Assembly: GCA_051880495.1 (NCBI GenBank) | Contig: JBJEOB010000051.1 | Span: 1 to 64,000, forward strand | DNA: 64,000 nucleotides | Source: MGBC120314 sp051880495 | GTDB lineage: Bacteria; Bacillota; Clostridia; Lachnospirales; Lachnospiraceae | Direction of reading: 5' to 3' | Shown here: positions 40,369 through 50,037 of the stretch, piece after piece | How the letters are laid out: every line of letters starts with the position of its first letter | Position numbering within the stretch: position 1 is the first letter of the stretch | Translations under genes and position numbers: made by a program | Notes under the pieces: model-generated | Database searches by the model: none | The model's input: only the letters and a program-made list of their open reading frames with translations | What the model was told of the DNA's origin: nothing

Positions 40369-42993
40369 TTGGAACATTACAAATTAACAATCGACGATAC
40401 AGCAAAAGAGCTGTCAACAGACAAAAACAACGGTCTATGTGATGACGAAGCCTTAAAACGTCTGGAAAAATATGGCGAAAACAAACTGACTGAAACAAAG
40501 CACACAAGTTTTTTCCAGAAATTTCTTCTGCAGTTCTGCGATGTCATGATAATAATTCTACTGATTGCAGCCGCAATTTCATTTATCATTGCCTTAGGTG
40601 ATGGAAATCCAAAAGAATTCTTTGAACCAATCCTTATTCTTCTAATCGTTATAATAAATGCCATGATGGGCGTTATACAGGAAAACAAAGCCGAAAAATC
40701 ACTCGATGCCCTAAAAAAGCTTTCATCAGCGCATTCGCGTGTCATCCGTAATGGCAGCATATCAAGCATCGACTCTACCCTTCTCGTTCCCGGCGACCTC
40801 ATCTTACTTGAAGCCGGCGATATGATTCCGGCAGATGCAAGGCTTATAACCAGCAACTCCTTAAAGTGTGACGAATCTGCCCTTACCGGTGAATCCGTCG
40901 CATCCGAAAAAAATGCATCTGTGCAAATCCGTGATGACGTTCCTTTAGGCGACCGTATCAATATGGTTTTTTCCGGCTGTTCTGTTACATATGGAAATGC
41001 AAAAGCAATTGTCTGTTCTACCGGAATGAATACCGAAATGGGGCATATCGCCAACATGTTAAACCACAGCGAATCCACACAGACGCCGCTTTCCATCAAG
41101 CTTGCAAGGCTCGGCAAATCCTTAGGAATTGTTGTCCTTTTTGTATGTTTTATAATCTTTGTAATAGGATATTTTGACGGCATACCGCTTCTTGAAATAT
41201 TCATGATGTCCGTTTCACTGGCCGTCTCAGCTATTCCGGAAGGGCTTCCTGCCATTGTGACGATTGTACTGTCAATCGGCGTACAGAGATTGTCCCACAA
41301 AAACGCCATTATAAAGCACCTTCCTGCCGTTGAGACACTTGGAAGTGCTACCGTTATCTGCTCAGATAAAACCGGAACACTTACACAGAACCGCATGACT
41401 TTAATGAAGGCCTACATCGAAGAAAACCAAAGCATCGAAGCAGTGACCTCGCATGCCTCACCACTTCTTCGAAATCTACTTCAATATGCAGTATTGTGCT
41501 GCGACGGTTCAATCTGCGTAAAAGATAATAACATCGTACATATTGGAGACCCTACGGAAACCTCCATCGTCCTTGCCGCACACAAATGCAATATTATAAA
41601 AGAAAAGCTGTGTGAATGTAACCCCAGAGTATATGAAATACCATTTGATTCTGACCGTAAGCTTATGACATGCGTATGCCGTATTGATAACAAAAACGTC
41701 GTTATCGTCAAAGGAGCTTTCGACGTAATTGAAAAGCGTTGTAATTTAGCAGACCTTTCAAATGCACACAAGGCAAACGAAAAACTGTCACAGGCTGCAC
41801 TCCGTGTAATTGCAGTCGCATATAGGGTTATTGATGAAATACCGCAGACTCCGAATGATTTCACGCTCGAAGATAATCTTACCTTCCTCGGTCTTCTCGG
41901 AATGATTGACCCGCCAAGACCCGAAACAGCAAAATCCGTAGCTCTTTGCCGCCATGCAGGAATAAAACCTGTGATGATAACCGGCGACCATATTACCACA
42001 GCATCTGCCATAGCACAGGATATAGGCATTCTTCAAAATGGTGAACGGGCTATTACCGGCATGGAACTAGACCGGATAAATGATGGCGAATTAGACAGGG
42101 AATTAGAAAATATTTCGGTATATGCAAGAGTTTCCCCTGAAAACAAAATCAGGATTGTTAAGGCATGGCAGAGAAAGGGTGCCGTTGTTGCCATGACGGG
42201 AGACGGAGTAAATGACGCACCTGCCCTGAAGGCATCTGACATAGGCTGTGCGATGGGAATTACAGGCACCGATGTATCAAAAGAGGCTGCCGACATGATA
42301 CTTACAGACGATAATTTTGCTACGATTGTTGAAGCTGTCCGCGAAGGCCGAAGCATTTATTCCAACATCAAAAAAGTAGTCGGTTTCCTTCTCGGAACCA
42401 ACATAGGTGAAGTGCTGTCAATCTTTTTTGCCATGTTATTGTGGCGTAAAACGCCTCTTTTATCGATGCAGCTGCTGTGGATTAATCTTGTAACAGACAG
42501 TTTTCCTGCAATTGCACTTGGAATGGAACCCGTTGAAGCTTCTGTTATGGATGCAAAACCGACCAAAAAAGACGAGAGTATATTTGCCAATGGGTTAGGC
42601 ATCAGAATCATACTTCAGGGCGCAATGTTCGGGCTTCTCTCTCTTATATCATTTTATATCGGAGAACATACCACAAAGCTTCTTAGCGGCGGGCAGACAA
42701 TGATGTTTATTACACTTTCAATGTCACAGATAGTCCAGGCTTTTAACATGCGTTCAAACCGTTCGCTGTTTACAATCGGATTTTTTTCCAACAAAAAACT
42801 AAACATGGCAGCAGGAACATCAGCCGCTTTGGTACTTCTGGTATTATTTACACCACTTTCCGCTGCATTTGAATTAATCCTGCTGCCATTTAATCTTTAC
42901 ATTATGGCATTTGCCCTGGCTCTTGTACCTCTTTTAATAATAGAGGCCGTAAAACTGATCAGAAGGCTTTTCACACCTTCAATAGCACTGTAA
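40369..42993 (+). CDS. P-type (type II) calcium-transporting ATPase
   Basis: This roughly 875-residue P2-type cation pump has ten expected spans. Key motifs are the actuator TGES, the membrane Ca2+-site PEGLPAIVT in span 4, the phosphorylation site SDKTGTLTQNRM, the hinge TGDGVNDAPALK, and span 6 NLVTDSFPAIALG (N-x-x-x-D). Presence of the E-G-L-P and N/D residues fits a Ca2+ (PMCA/SERCA-like) pump. The likely start is TTG 40369, which has AGGAGG 7 bp upstream; ATG 40339, 30 bp earlier, is a weaker alternative. Its TAA abuts the TTA (stop) of the converging TRAP-binding-protein gene with no gap. Confidence 0.9.
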   Translation: MEHYKLTIDDTAKELSTDKNNGLCDDEALKRLEKYGENKLTETKHTSFFQKFLLQFCDVMIIILLIAAAISFIIALGDGNPKEFFEPILILLIVIINAMMGVIQENKAEKSLDALKKLSSAHSRVIRNGSISSIDSTLLVPGDLILLEAGDMIPADARLITSNSLKCDESALTGESVASEKNASVQIRDDVPLGDRINMVFSGCSVTYGNAKAIVCSTGMNTEMGHIANMLNHSESTQTPLSIKLARLGKSLGIVVLFVCFIIFVIGYFDGIPLLEIFMMSVSLAVSAIPEGLPAIVTIVLSIGVQRLSHKNAIIKHLPAVETLGSATVICSDKTGTLTQNRMTLMKAYIEENQSIEAVTSHASPLLRNLLQYAVLCCDGSICVKDNNIVHIGDPTETSIVLAAHKCNIIKEKLCECNPRVYEIPFDSDRKLMTCVCRIDNKNVVIVKGAFDVIEKRCNLADLSNAHKANEKLSQAALRVIAVAYRVIDEIPQTPNDFTLEDNLTFLGLLGMIDPPRPETAKSVALCRHAGIKPVMITGDHITTASAIAQDIGILQNGERAITGMELDRINDGELDRELENISVYARVSPENKIRIVKAWQRKGAVVAMTGDGVNDAPALKASDIGCAMGITGTDVSKEAADMILTDDNFATIVEAVREGRSIYSNIKKVVGFLLGTNIGEVLSIFFAMLLWRKTPLLSMQLLWINLVTDSFPAIALGMEPVEASVMDAKPTKKDESIFANGLGIRIILQGAMFGLLSLISFYIGEHTTKLLSGGQTMMFITLSMSQIVQAFNMRSNRSLFTIGFFSNKKLNMAAGTSAALVLLVLFTPLSAAFELILLPFNLYIMAFALALVPLLIIEAVKLIRRLFTPSIAL

Positions 42994-43980
42994 TTACTGT
43001 GCTGCCTTGATTTTATTAATAATATCAATATATTTGCTGCTGACTTTTTCATTGACCGGTTCTGCCATCTTCTGGAATTCTGCAACCTGCTCGGCTGTAA
43101 GATAGGTGATGGTACAACCGGCCGCCTCAGCCTGCTTAATAGCCTTGGCATCATACTCATTCATCCATTTACGCTGTAAATTTGCTGCTTCCTTTGCACA
43201 TTCACGTATAATCTGCTGGTCTTTCTCTGACAAAGAATTCATTGTTTCTGTTGAAACAATAATCATTTCAGGAATTCTCGTATGCTCATCAACCGTAATA
43301 TAAGGTGCAACCTCATAATGTCCTGTTGAAATATATGACGGCCAGTTATTTTCTGCTCCATCAATTACTCCTGCCGTTATTGAATTATAGATATCACCAT
43401 AAGCCACATTAATTCCTGTTGAACCGCATCTGTCAAGGAATGCAAACATCGAATCCGTGTTTACACGAAGCTTAAGTCCAGCAAGGTCGCTTGGCTTGGT
43501 AATAACCTTCTTGTTATTGTAGAAATTTCTCGAACCGCCTGATATCCAGCACAATCCCTCAATTCCATTTTCCTTTAATACATCCGACTTAAGAAATTCA
43601 TCACCAATTTCTCCATCGAGAACCTTCCACATCGCATCTTCACTGCTGTAAAGATATAATGCCTGGAACGCCTTAATATCATCATAATATTTTGATACCG
43701 GAGAAGATACTCTGGCAAAGTCAATACCGCCAACTGCAACCTGGTCAACCTGTTCCGATTCTGTTCCGAGTGTCGAGCCATGGTATACTTCAATCACAAT
43801 CCTGCCATTGGTTTTCTCATTAACAAGCTCCGCAAATTTATCACAGGCAAGTGCCGTAGGATGTTCACCCTCCTGAACGTCTGCCATGATTAATGTTGTT
43901 ACTTCTTTTGATTTACCACATCCGGCTACAGATAACACCATAGCAAGAAGGATGCATCCAAATAATAATTTCCTTTTCAT
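42994..43980 (-). CDS. TRAP-type solute-binding lipoprotein (DctP family), orphan
   Basis: This roughly 328-residue secreted lipoprotein (lipobox VAGC) has a DctP/TRAP extracytoplasmic fold: GRIVIEVYHGSTLGTESE, the ligand-carboxylate Arg region KLRVNTDSMF, and YNSITAGVIDGAENNWPSY. TRAP systems need DctQ and DctM membrane subunits, but none is nearby. Instead the gene follows a chemoreceptor with a 17-bp gap. It may serve as a docking ligand-binder for that receptor. ATG 43980 is preferred for its GGCAGG site and because the signal peptide begins there; the frame is open 41 codons upstream. Confidence 0.88.
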   Translation of the reverse strand: MKRKLLFGCILLAMVLSVAGCGKSKEVTTLIMADVQEGEHPTALACDKFAELVNEKTNGRIVIEVYHGSTLGTESEQVDQVAVGGIDFARVSSPVSKYYDDIKAFQALYLYSSEDAMWKVLDGEIGDEFLKSDVLKENGIEGLCWISGGSRNFYNNKKVITKPSDLAGLKLRVNTDSMFAFLDRCGSTGINVAYGDIYNSITAGVIDGAENNWPSYISTGHYEVAPYITVDEHTRIPEMIIVSTETMNSLSEKDQQIIRECAKEAANLQRKWMNEYDAKAIKQAEAAGCTITYLTAEQVAEFQKMAEPVNEKVSSKYIDIINKIKAAQ

Positions 43981-43997
43981 ATCTGTTACCTGCCTTT

Positions 43998-45716
43998 TTA
44001 TATATTGGTGAAACGGCCGACTTCCTGTTCTAATCGTCCTGAAACAGATTCTGTCTGGGACATTTCTTCCTGAATCTGTGTCATGCTGGATGTAAGACCG
44101 CATGTGCTTTCAGATGCCATTGTAATACCATCTGAGTTCTCAGAAATTGTAACTGACATTCTCTTAATCAGCTCTGCCACATCACTGATTGAATCCTTAA
44201 GCTGCATGGAATCATTGGTGAAGCTCTGCATAATACTGTCAAATTCCGAAGCATCATTATGATACTGTGTTCCCATATTAACAAGCTTGTCATAATCAGG
44301 CAGAACAACGTTAATAAGGAACTCTATCATCTTATTAGCATTTTCTGCAAGTCCGTTAACCGAGCTTGTAACTTCACGGCTGATATTCTGGATATCATTT
44401 GCCGTATTACGGCTTGAATCAGCAAGCATACGAATCTCATCAGCGACAACCGCAAAGCCTTTACCGGCTTCACCGGCTCTGGCAGCCTCAATGGAAGCGT
44501 TAAGCGCAAGAAGATTGGTCTGGGTTGAAATACTTAAAATATCTTCCGTAAGTGAATTAATCTGCTCGACATCTTTACTCTTCTCAAGAGATTCCTGAAC
44601 CAGACTTCTGATTTCTTCTGCCATGATGCTTGTATTATTCTTACTGTCAACACCTTCATCGTGCATCTTTACCGCTCTTACTTTAATATCCTTTGCAAGT
44701 TCTGAACCATCGCCCGCCTGTCTGGCTATATTATCCATTCTTTCACTGATAAGACCTGCCTGGTCACTTATATGGTCTGCTGCCGTTGACAGCTCTGTCA
44801 TTCCGGCCGCAAGCTGCTGCATTGTTGCAGAAACATCCATGATATTGCCGTCTGCCGTAGAAATCTGACCATACACGTTGTTAACACTTCTTTTCATCTC
44901 GCTGGTATCGGTCTGAATCTCAGCAATAATATTATGTAATACATCAATGAACTTATTAAGACAGGCAACGAGTTGTCCGACCTCATCTGATGACCTCTGT
45001 GTAACTCTCGTTGTAAGGTCTCCGTTACCGGCTTCAATCTCACTTATAATCTGCTGAATTTCTTTGGTTGCAAGGGTAGTCGGTTTTATTATTGTAAATC
45101 TCGCAATAAGAACTCCTGCAACGATAACTGCAACAAGCAAAATAAATACTACACCGAACGTAATCCGGCTCGCCGTGGTATCATCTTCAAGCTGCTTCTG
45201 TGCTCTTAATGTGTTAACCGTATTCTGGACTTCAACTGAGTGAACCCTTATTGAAAGGTCATCGTACAATGCACTCAGATATTCATCTGCTTCATTAATA
45301 TTTTTTATTCTGCCCAGATCAATTAACGACAGTACCTTAGTGTACTCCGAATTGTAATTTTCATACGATGCCTTCAGCTTTTCAATTGCTTCAATTCCCC
45401 TGTCCGTCACAGCATGTTCGGCAAGATTCTGGAACAAAGTAAGAATAGCGCCCTGAGTTGTAGTTATTTTACTCATTGTCGAACTCTTTGCCTCATCATC
45501 TACAAGCATATATTCCATCATATATGACTGCAGCCTGACAACATTCATTGAAATTGAATCAACTTCTTCAATACTGGATAAATAATCTCCACTGATTTCT
45601 TTTGTTATATCACCCATACTGTTAATTCGGAAATTGATAATAAGCATACCAATCATACATATTACAAATACAAGTACAAGGATATAATTGATTTTCGCCC
45701 CGATTGATTTGAACAT
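43998..45716 (-). CDS. Methyl-accepting chemotaxis protein (4HB-type sensor, HAMP)
   Basis: This is a 572-residue classic chemoreceptor with an N-terminal span (about 10-30), an extracellular four-helix-bundle sensor (about 35-185), a second span (about 185-210), a HAMP domain (IIKPTTLATKEIQQI, about 210-265) and a long coiled-coil output with the tip ASIEAARAGEAGKGFAVVADEIR. It is followed at 17 bp by an orphan TRAP solute-binding protein, which suggests that it detects that protein in its loaded form, as Tar/Trg detect binding proteins in E. coli. No chemotaxis kinase lies in the window. Confidence 0.92.
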   Translation of the reverse strand: MFKSIGAKINYILVLVFVICMIGMLIINFRINSMGDITKEISGDYLSSIEEVDSISMNVVRLQSYMMEYMLVDDEAKSSTMSKITTTQGAILTLFQNLAEHAVTDRGIEAIEKLKASYENYNSEYTKVLSLIDLGRIKNINEADEYLSALYDDLSIRVHSVEVQNTVNTLRAQKQLEDDTTASRITFGVVFILLVAVIVAGVLIARFTIIKPTTLATKEIQQIISEIEAGNGDLTTRVTQRSSDEVGQLVACLNKFIDVLHNIIAEIQTDTSEMKRSVNNVYGQISTADGNIMDVSATMQQLAAGMTELSTAADHISDQAGLISERMDNIARQAGDGSELAKDIKVRAVKMHDEGVDSKNNTSIMAEEIRSLVQESLEKSKDVEQINSLTEDILSISTQTNLLALNASIEAARAGEAGKGFAVVADEIRMLADSSRNTANDIQNISREVTSSVNGLAENANKMIEFLINVVLPDYDKLVNMGTQYHNDASEFDSIMQSFTNDSMQLKDSISDVAELIKRMSVTISENSDGITMASESTCGLTSSMTQIQEEMSQTESVSGRLEQEVGRFTNI

Positions 45717-45798
45717 ATAATTTTTCTCCTTTGACTTAATATGATTATTATATCACATTATGAGTAAAAAATTAACAATTTTCTACAATTTTTTCAAT

Positions 45799-46983
45799 TT
45801 ATTCTTCAATTTCTGTTTCATTATCATAATTATCTGTAAAATAATGCTTTTCACCGTTTTTCTTGTAAGCAATTATGGTGCTGAGGTTAACATTTTCAAC
45901 ACTCTTAAATATATTTCCCTCTACAAACGGATTTGTCTTCTTTAATTCTGCAATCAGCTTCTTGGTTTCAAGCCTTTTTGACTCGCTGACGCCATCTTCG
46001 TTACATGATGAACAGTTCTCGGTAAAATGACATGCACACTGAAGGAAATGAAGACCGTTATAATCCCTCCAGCGCTTAATGTCATCCTCTCTTATTAGAT
46101 ACATCGGTCTTATAAGTTCCATACCCGGGAAATTGGTGCTGTGAAGCTTCGGCATCATCGTCTGCACCTGACCGCCGTACAACATTCCCATAAGTATTGT
46201 TTCAATAACGTCATCATAATGATGCCCCAGCGCTATCTTGTTGCATCCGAGTTCCTTTGCCTTATTATACAAATGCCCTCTTCTCATTCTCGCACACAAA
46301 TAACACGGTGATTTTTCTATTTCATACACCGCATCAAAAATATCTGATTCAAATATCGTTATAGGAATATTAAGCATCCTTGCATTATTCTCGATTACCT
46401 TCCTGTTGGCTTCGCTGTATCCCGGGTCCATAACCAGAAATTCAAGTTCAAAATTAAATTTGTTATGTTTCTTAAGTTCCTGAAAGAGCTTGGCCATCAG
46501 CATCGAATCCTTGCCGCCTGAAATGCATACTGCAACCCTGTCATTTTCTTTAAGAAGCTCATACAAATTAATAGCCTTGGCAAATTTTGAAAATAATTCC
46601 TTATGGAATTTCTTCCTGATGCTCTTCTCAATCTCAGCACAGCGCTCATTTTCCGCATCATTTTCCATAGTCTCATTCATTGAAGACAAAAGCCATCCTG
46701 TATATCCTCCCACAAGGCTGTATGCATCAAATCCCATTTGTCTGAACGTTGATGCACATTCTTTGCTGTAAATGCCCTTTGCGCAGTAGAATACAATTTT
46801 TTTCGAACTAATATCTGTGCCCAGAATCTCCCTTATTTTTTGTTCCAGCTCATCCTCATCAAAATGTACTGCCCCCGGAATCATTCCGTACTGAATGTTT
46901 CCTTCGTTTCTTATATCAACGAGAAGATATTGGTCAGAGGACATTTTTTTAATATATTCATAATCAAGTTCCGGATTTTCCAT
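45799..46983 (-). CDS. Rhodanese domain fused to a TtcA-like tRNA-thiolation PP-loop ATPase
   Basis: This is a 394-residue fusion. Residues about 1-105 form a rhodanese with active Cys in VFYCAKGIYSKECA. Residues about 120-380 form an N-type ATP pyrophosphatase: PP-loop CISGGKDSMLMA, CYLCARMRRGHLY with a C-x-x-C cysteine pair, HHYDDVIETILMGML, and a C-terminal QCACHFTENCSSCNEDG cluster. TtcA enzymes use an Fe-S cluster to make 2-thiocytidine in tRNA. Joining the sulfur donor (rhodanese) to the thiolation enzyme would give a self-contained sulfur relay. The number and layout of the C-terminal cysteines suggest an additional metal or cluster site. Confidence 0.8.
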   Translation of the reverse strand: MENPELDYEYIKKMSSDQYLLVDIRNEGNIQYGMIPGAVHFDEDELEQKIREILGTDISSKKIVFYCAKGIYSKECASTFRQMGFDAYSLVGGYTGWLLSSMNETMENDAENERCAEIEKSIRKKFHKELFSKFAKAINLYELLKENDRVAVCISGGKDSMLMAKLFQELKKHNKFNFELEFLVMDPGYSEANRKVIENNARMLNIPITIFESDIFDAVYEIEKSPCYLCARMRRGHLYNKAKELGCNKIALGHHYDDVIETILMGMLYGGQVQTMMPKLHSTNFPGMELIRPMYLIREDDIKRWRDYNGLHFLQCACHFTENCSSCNEDGVSESKRLETKKLIAELKKTNPFVEGNIFKSVENVNLSTIIAYKKNGEKHYFTDNYDNETEIEE

Positions 46984-47092
46984 TTATTCTCCTTTACAAG
47001 CCAGTTATTTTGATATTTATTACTATCATTTTACCATAATATCATTCTTTTGTTTATTACTATTTTTATCCTGTCAGTGCCAAAAACCTCTC

Positions 47093-47137
47093 AAAGAAAA
47101 AACGGGCATTGCCATATCATATGACGAATACCCGTTT
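47093..47137 (-). terminator. Terminator of cysK
   Basis: AAACGGG and CCCGTTT (47099-47105 with 47131-47137), extended by ATT/AAT and CATATG pairing, form an interrupted stem followed on the minus strand by TTTTTTCTTT. It lies 22 bp after the cysK stop. Confidence 0.75.
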
Positions 47138-47158
47138 CAGACTTATTTTTATATTATA

Positions 47159-48094
47159 TTATTCAGCAAACAAAGGTGTTGAAAGATATCTGTCACCTGA
47201 GTCAGGAAGGAGTGCTACAATCGTCTTTCCCTTATTTTCAGGTCTTGCTGCAAGAATTGTTGCCGCCTTTAATGCTGCACCTGATGAAATACCTACAAGG
47301 ATACCTTCGCTAACGGCAAACTTTTTGCCTTCTGCAAATGCATCTTCATTTTCAATAGTAATTACTTCGTCATAAATCTTTGTATTTAATACATCAGGAA
47401 CGAATCCGGCTCCGATTCCCTGAATCTTATGAGGTCCGGCAGTTCCCTGTGATAATACAGGACTTGTTGCCGGTTCAACAGCAACCACCTTAACATTCGG
47501 ATTCTTTGACTTAAGATACTCACCGACACCGGTTACAGTACCGCCTGTACCAACGCCTGCAACAAAAATGTCTACCTTTCCGTCTGTCTGCTCCCAGATT
47601 TCAGGTCCGGTTGTTTCTCTATGTACCTTTGGATTTGCAGGATTAACGAACTGTCCTAGAATCACTGCACCCTCAATTGAATCCCTAAGCTCCTCTGCCT
47701 TGGCGATTGCGCCCTTCATTCCCTTGGCTCCTTCAGTTAAAACCAGCTGAGCACCGTATGCCTTTAAAAGATTTCTACGTTCAACGCTCATTGTATCCGG
47801 CAATGTAAGAATTGCCTTGTATCCCTTGGCAGCTGCCACTGATGCAAGACCGATACCTGTATTACCGCTTGTCGGTTCAATTATTGTAGCACCAGGTTTT
47901 AATATTCCTTTAGCCTCTGCATCCTCAATCATTGATAATGCTACTCTGTCTTTTACCGAGCCTGCCGGATTAAGATACTCAAGCTTTGCTAAAATAGTAG
48001 CTTCTGTTGCTCCCGCTTTCTTTGAATAGTTATTAAGTTTTAAGATTGGTGTTTTTCCAATAAGTTCTGCTGCGCTTTCTCTGATATCTCCCAT
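47159..48094 (-). CDS. cysK: Cysteine synthase A (O-acetylserine sulfhydrylase)
   Basis: This roughly 311-residue PLP enzyme makes cysteine from O-acetylserine and sulfide. PLP Lys lies in NPAGSVKDRVAL, the phosphate loop in GVGTGGTVTGVG, and the substrate loop in EPTSGNTGIGLAS. ATG 48094 is chosen for its GGAGGG site; an ATG five codons earlier lacks one. It lies next to cysE, which makes the substrate, but each has its own terminator. The palindrome just upstream (48115-48131) may be a sulfur-responsive operator. Confidence 0.95.
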   Translation of the reverse strand: MGDIRESAAELIGKTPILKLNNYSKKAGATEATILAKLEYLNPAGSVKDRVALSMIEDAEAKGILKPGATIIEPTSGNTGIGLASVAAAKGYKAILTLPDTMSVERRNLLKAYGAQLVLTEGAKGMKGAIAKAEELRDSIEGAVILGQFVNPANPKVHRETTGPEIWEQTDGKVDIFVAGVGTGGTVTGVGEYLKSKNPNVKVVAVEPATSPVLSQGTAGPHKIQGIGAGFVPDVLNTKIYDEVITIENEDAFAEGKKFAVSEGILVGISSGAALKAATILAARPENKGKTIVALLPDSGDRYLSTPLFAE

Positions 48095-48114
48095 ATTTTT
48101 GCCCTCCATTTATT

Positions 48115-48131
48115 CCTAGTATTTAGCTAGG
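48115..48131 (-). promoter_or_regulatory. Palindrome in the cysK leader (candidate operator)
   Basis: CCTAG-CTAAATA-CTAGG forms a 5-bp inverted repeat in the 5' leader, some 20 bp before the cysK start. Rrf2-type regulators such as CymR use such sites in cysteine genes of Firmicutes; that assignment is inference only. Confidence 0.4.
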
Positions 48132-48221
48132 TGTTATATGATTTATTTTTCTTTATTATACAAATCAGCCATTCATATGTCAATTTGAAAAATATTATTA
48201 CTCGTTATAGTTTAAAGCTAT

Positions 48222-48257
48222 AAAAGAGGCTGTCGCTTAAAATAAAGCTACAGCCTC
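48222..48257 (-). terminator. Terminator of cysE
   Basis: GAGGCTGTCGCTT (48226-48238) and AAGCTACAGCCTC (48245-48257) form a 13-bp stem with one mismatch. On the minus strand TTTTATAG follows. Confidence 0.8.
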
Positions 48258-48281
48258 CAAAAATGTCATTTATTTATACCA

Positions 48282-49229
48282 TTATATAATATAGAACCAG
48301 TTTTCATCGTCATCAGCTGCCACCATTTTACCGTTACGTTTCATCTGAAGTTCCTGATTTTTAACACTTACCCTTGTTCCCTCTTTAATCGACTTGGTGA
48401 TAAATGCATTACCTCCAACAACAACATTTTCCTCAATAACCGTATCACCTCCGAGTATGGAAGCTCCCGAGTAGATTGTAACATTATCACCGATAGTCGG
48501 ATGTCTCTTGGTTCCGCGAAGTTTTTGTCCTTCCTTGGTTGATAATGCACCGAGCGTAACGCCCTGATAAATCTTAACGTTATCACCGATAGTTGTCGTT
48601 TCACCGATAACTATACCTGTACCATGGTCGATAAAGAAATATTTTCCAATGGTCGCGCCCGGATGAATATCGATTCCCGTCACATTGTGTGCATGCTCCG
48701 TCATTATTCGCGGTATCATAGGCACTGACAGCTTAAAAAGTTCATGTGCAAGACGATAGACTGTAATTGCATAAAATCCCGGATAAGAGAATATAACCTC
48801 ATCCTTGCTGCTTGCTGCAGGGTCTCCATCGACTGCCGCCTGAAGATCGGTATCCAGATACTCGCGGATTAAAGGAATCGTATTTAAAAATTTAACTGAT
48901 ATTTCCTGTGCCATTTCTTCAAGCTCTTCATCCGTTTTATCCGGATATTTCTCACAATACTTTAACACTATTGTTATCTGCTTGTTCAAATGAAACATAA
49001 CATCCTCAATAACGGTTGATACATGATTCTCAATACTGTAAATCTTATAAACCTTATCCTTGAAAAAACCCGGATACAGAATATACTGAAGTTTCTGTAC
49101 CATATCAAGTATTTCTTCCCTGTCAGGCTGATTGTATATATTTGCCTTATCAATTGCCCTGTTTTTCTGATAATCGCTAAGGATATTTTTAACTATTCCG
49201 TTTATTTCTTCTTCGATACGCTTACCCAT
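48282..49229 (-). CDS. cysE: Serine O-acetyltransferase
   Basis: This 315-residue acetyltransferase makes O-acetylserine for CysK. An N-terminal helical region of about 180 residues is followed by left-handed beta-helix repeats (GIDIHPGATIGKYFFIDHGTGIVIGETT, GDNVKIYQGVTLGA, HPTIGDNVTIYSGA). The catalytic His and Asp lie in FIDHGTG and in the preceding HAHNVTGID. The length is greater than that of E. coli CysE because of the N-terminal domain, as in the SrpH/EpsC-type enzymes of Gram-positives. It is followed by a terminator. Confidence 0.93.
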   Translation of the reverse strand: MGKRIEEEINGIVKNILSDYQKNRAIDKANIYNQPDREEILDMVQKLQYILYPGFFKDKVYKIYSIENHVSTVIEDVMFHLNKQITIVLKYCEKYPDKTDEELEEMAQEISVKFLNTIPLIREYLDTDLQAAVDGDPAASSKDEVIFSYPGFYAITVYRLAHELFKLSVPMIPRIMTEHAHNVTGIDIHPGATIGKYFFIDHGTGIVIGETTTIGDNVKIYQGVTLGALSTKEGQKLRGTKRHPTIGDNVTIYSGASILGGDTVIEENVVVGGNAFITKSIKEGTRVSVKNQELQMKRNGKMVAADDDENWFYII

Positions 49230-49293
49230 TGTAAACCTCCAGACCTTAATCAGTGAAAATTATAACGCACCCGCCTTATAAAGTCAAAATGCA

Positions 49294-50019
49294 CTATAGT
49301 ATACATAAATCTTTGATAACCTCACCGGCAATAATAAGCCCGGCTACGGATGGTACAAATGCTACACTTCCCGGCGTCTGTCTCTTTTTTGAAGGTGTGC
49401 TTTCCTCACCTGCAAGCTGACTGTCAGGAGAAAGCGGCTCCTCTTTAGAGTATACTACCTTAAGGCTGTCAATGTTTCTTTTCTTAAGTTCACGCCTCAT
49501 TACCCTGGCAAGCGGACAGACTGAAGTCTTATAAATATCCGCCACCTCAAATGCCGTCGGATCCAGCTTATTTCCCGCACCCATAGAGCTTATAACGGGT
49601 GTGCTGCATCTTTTGGCTTCCGTAACAATCGCTATTTTCCCTGAAACTGTATCAATCGCATCTACAACATAATCATACCTGCTAAAATCAAAACTTTCGG
49701 CTGTTTCAGGCAGGTAAAACATCTCACAATCATTTACAACTGCATCGGGATTAATTTCAAGCACCCGCTCCTTTGCCGCCTGTACCTTGCTTTTACCAAC
49801 AGTCTTTGTTGTCGCAATAATCTGTCTGTTTATGTTTGATTCGGCAACAGTGTCATTATCCACAAGTGTCAGTGTTCCGATTCCGCTCCTGGCCAGCGCC
49901 TCTGTCACATAACCTCCGACACCGCCTACACCAAATATAATGACATGCGAATTTTTAAGTTTTTCCATGCTGTCACTTCCAAGAAGCATCTGCGTTCTGA
50001 TAAACTTTTCCTGTATCAT
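49294..50019 (-). CDS. tcdA: tRNA threonylcarbamoyladenosine dehydratase
   Basis: This 241-residue E1-like (ThiF/MoeB fold) protein has the ATP-binding loop GVGGVGGYVTEALARSGIG, the Asn-Arg motif SNINRQI and DAIDTVSGK. These and the family length match TcdA, which cyclises N6-threonylcarbamoyladenosine in tRNA. A catalytic-type Cys lies in YKTSVCPLARVMR. It has no ThiS/MoaD partner nearby, favouring TcdA over sulfur-transfer E1 roles. It starts 18 bp after ddh, so both are co-transcribed. Confidence 0.9.
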   Translation of the reverse strand: MIQEKFIRTQMLLGSDSMEKLKNSHVIIFGVGGVGGYVTEALARSGIGTLTLVDNDTVAESNINRQIIATTKTVGKSKVQAAKERVLEINPDAVVNDCEMFYLPETAESFDFSRYDYVVDAIDTVSGKIAIVTEAKRCSTPVISSMGAGNKLDPTAFEVADIYKTSVCPLARVMRRELKKRNIDSLKVVYSKEEPLSPDSQLAGEESTPSKKRQTPGSVAFVPSVAGLIIAGEVIKDLCIL

Positions 50020-50037
50020 TATTACCTCGTATGATAA

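Noticed and set aside
44104..45716. The upstream 41-codon extension of the TRAP-binding protein as a real N-terminus
   Set aside because: It overlaps the C-terminus of the chemoreceptor and places the signal peptide internally; the ATG at 43980 has a ribosome site and starts a normal lipoprotein signal.
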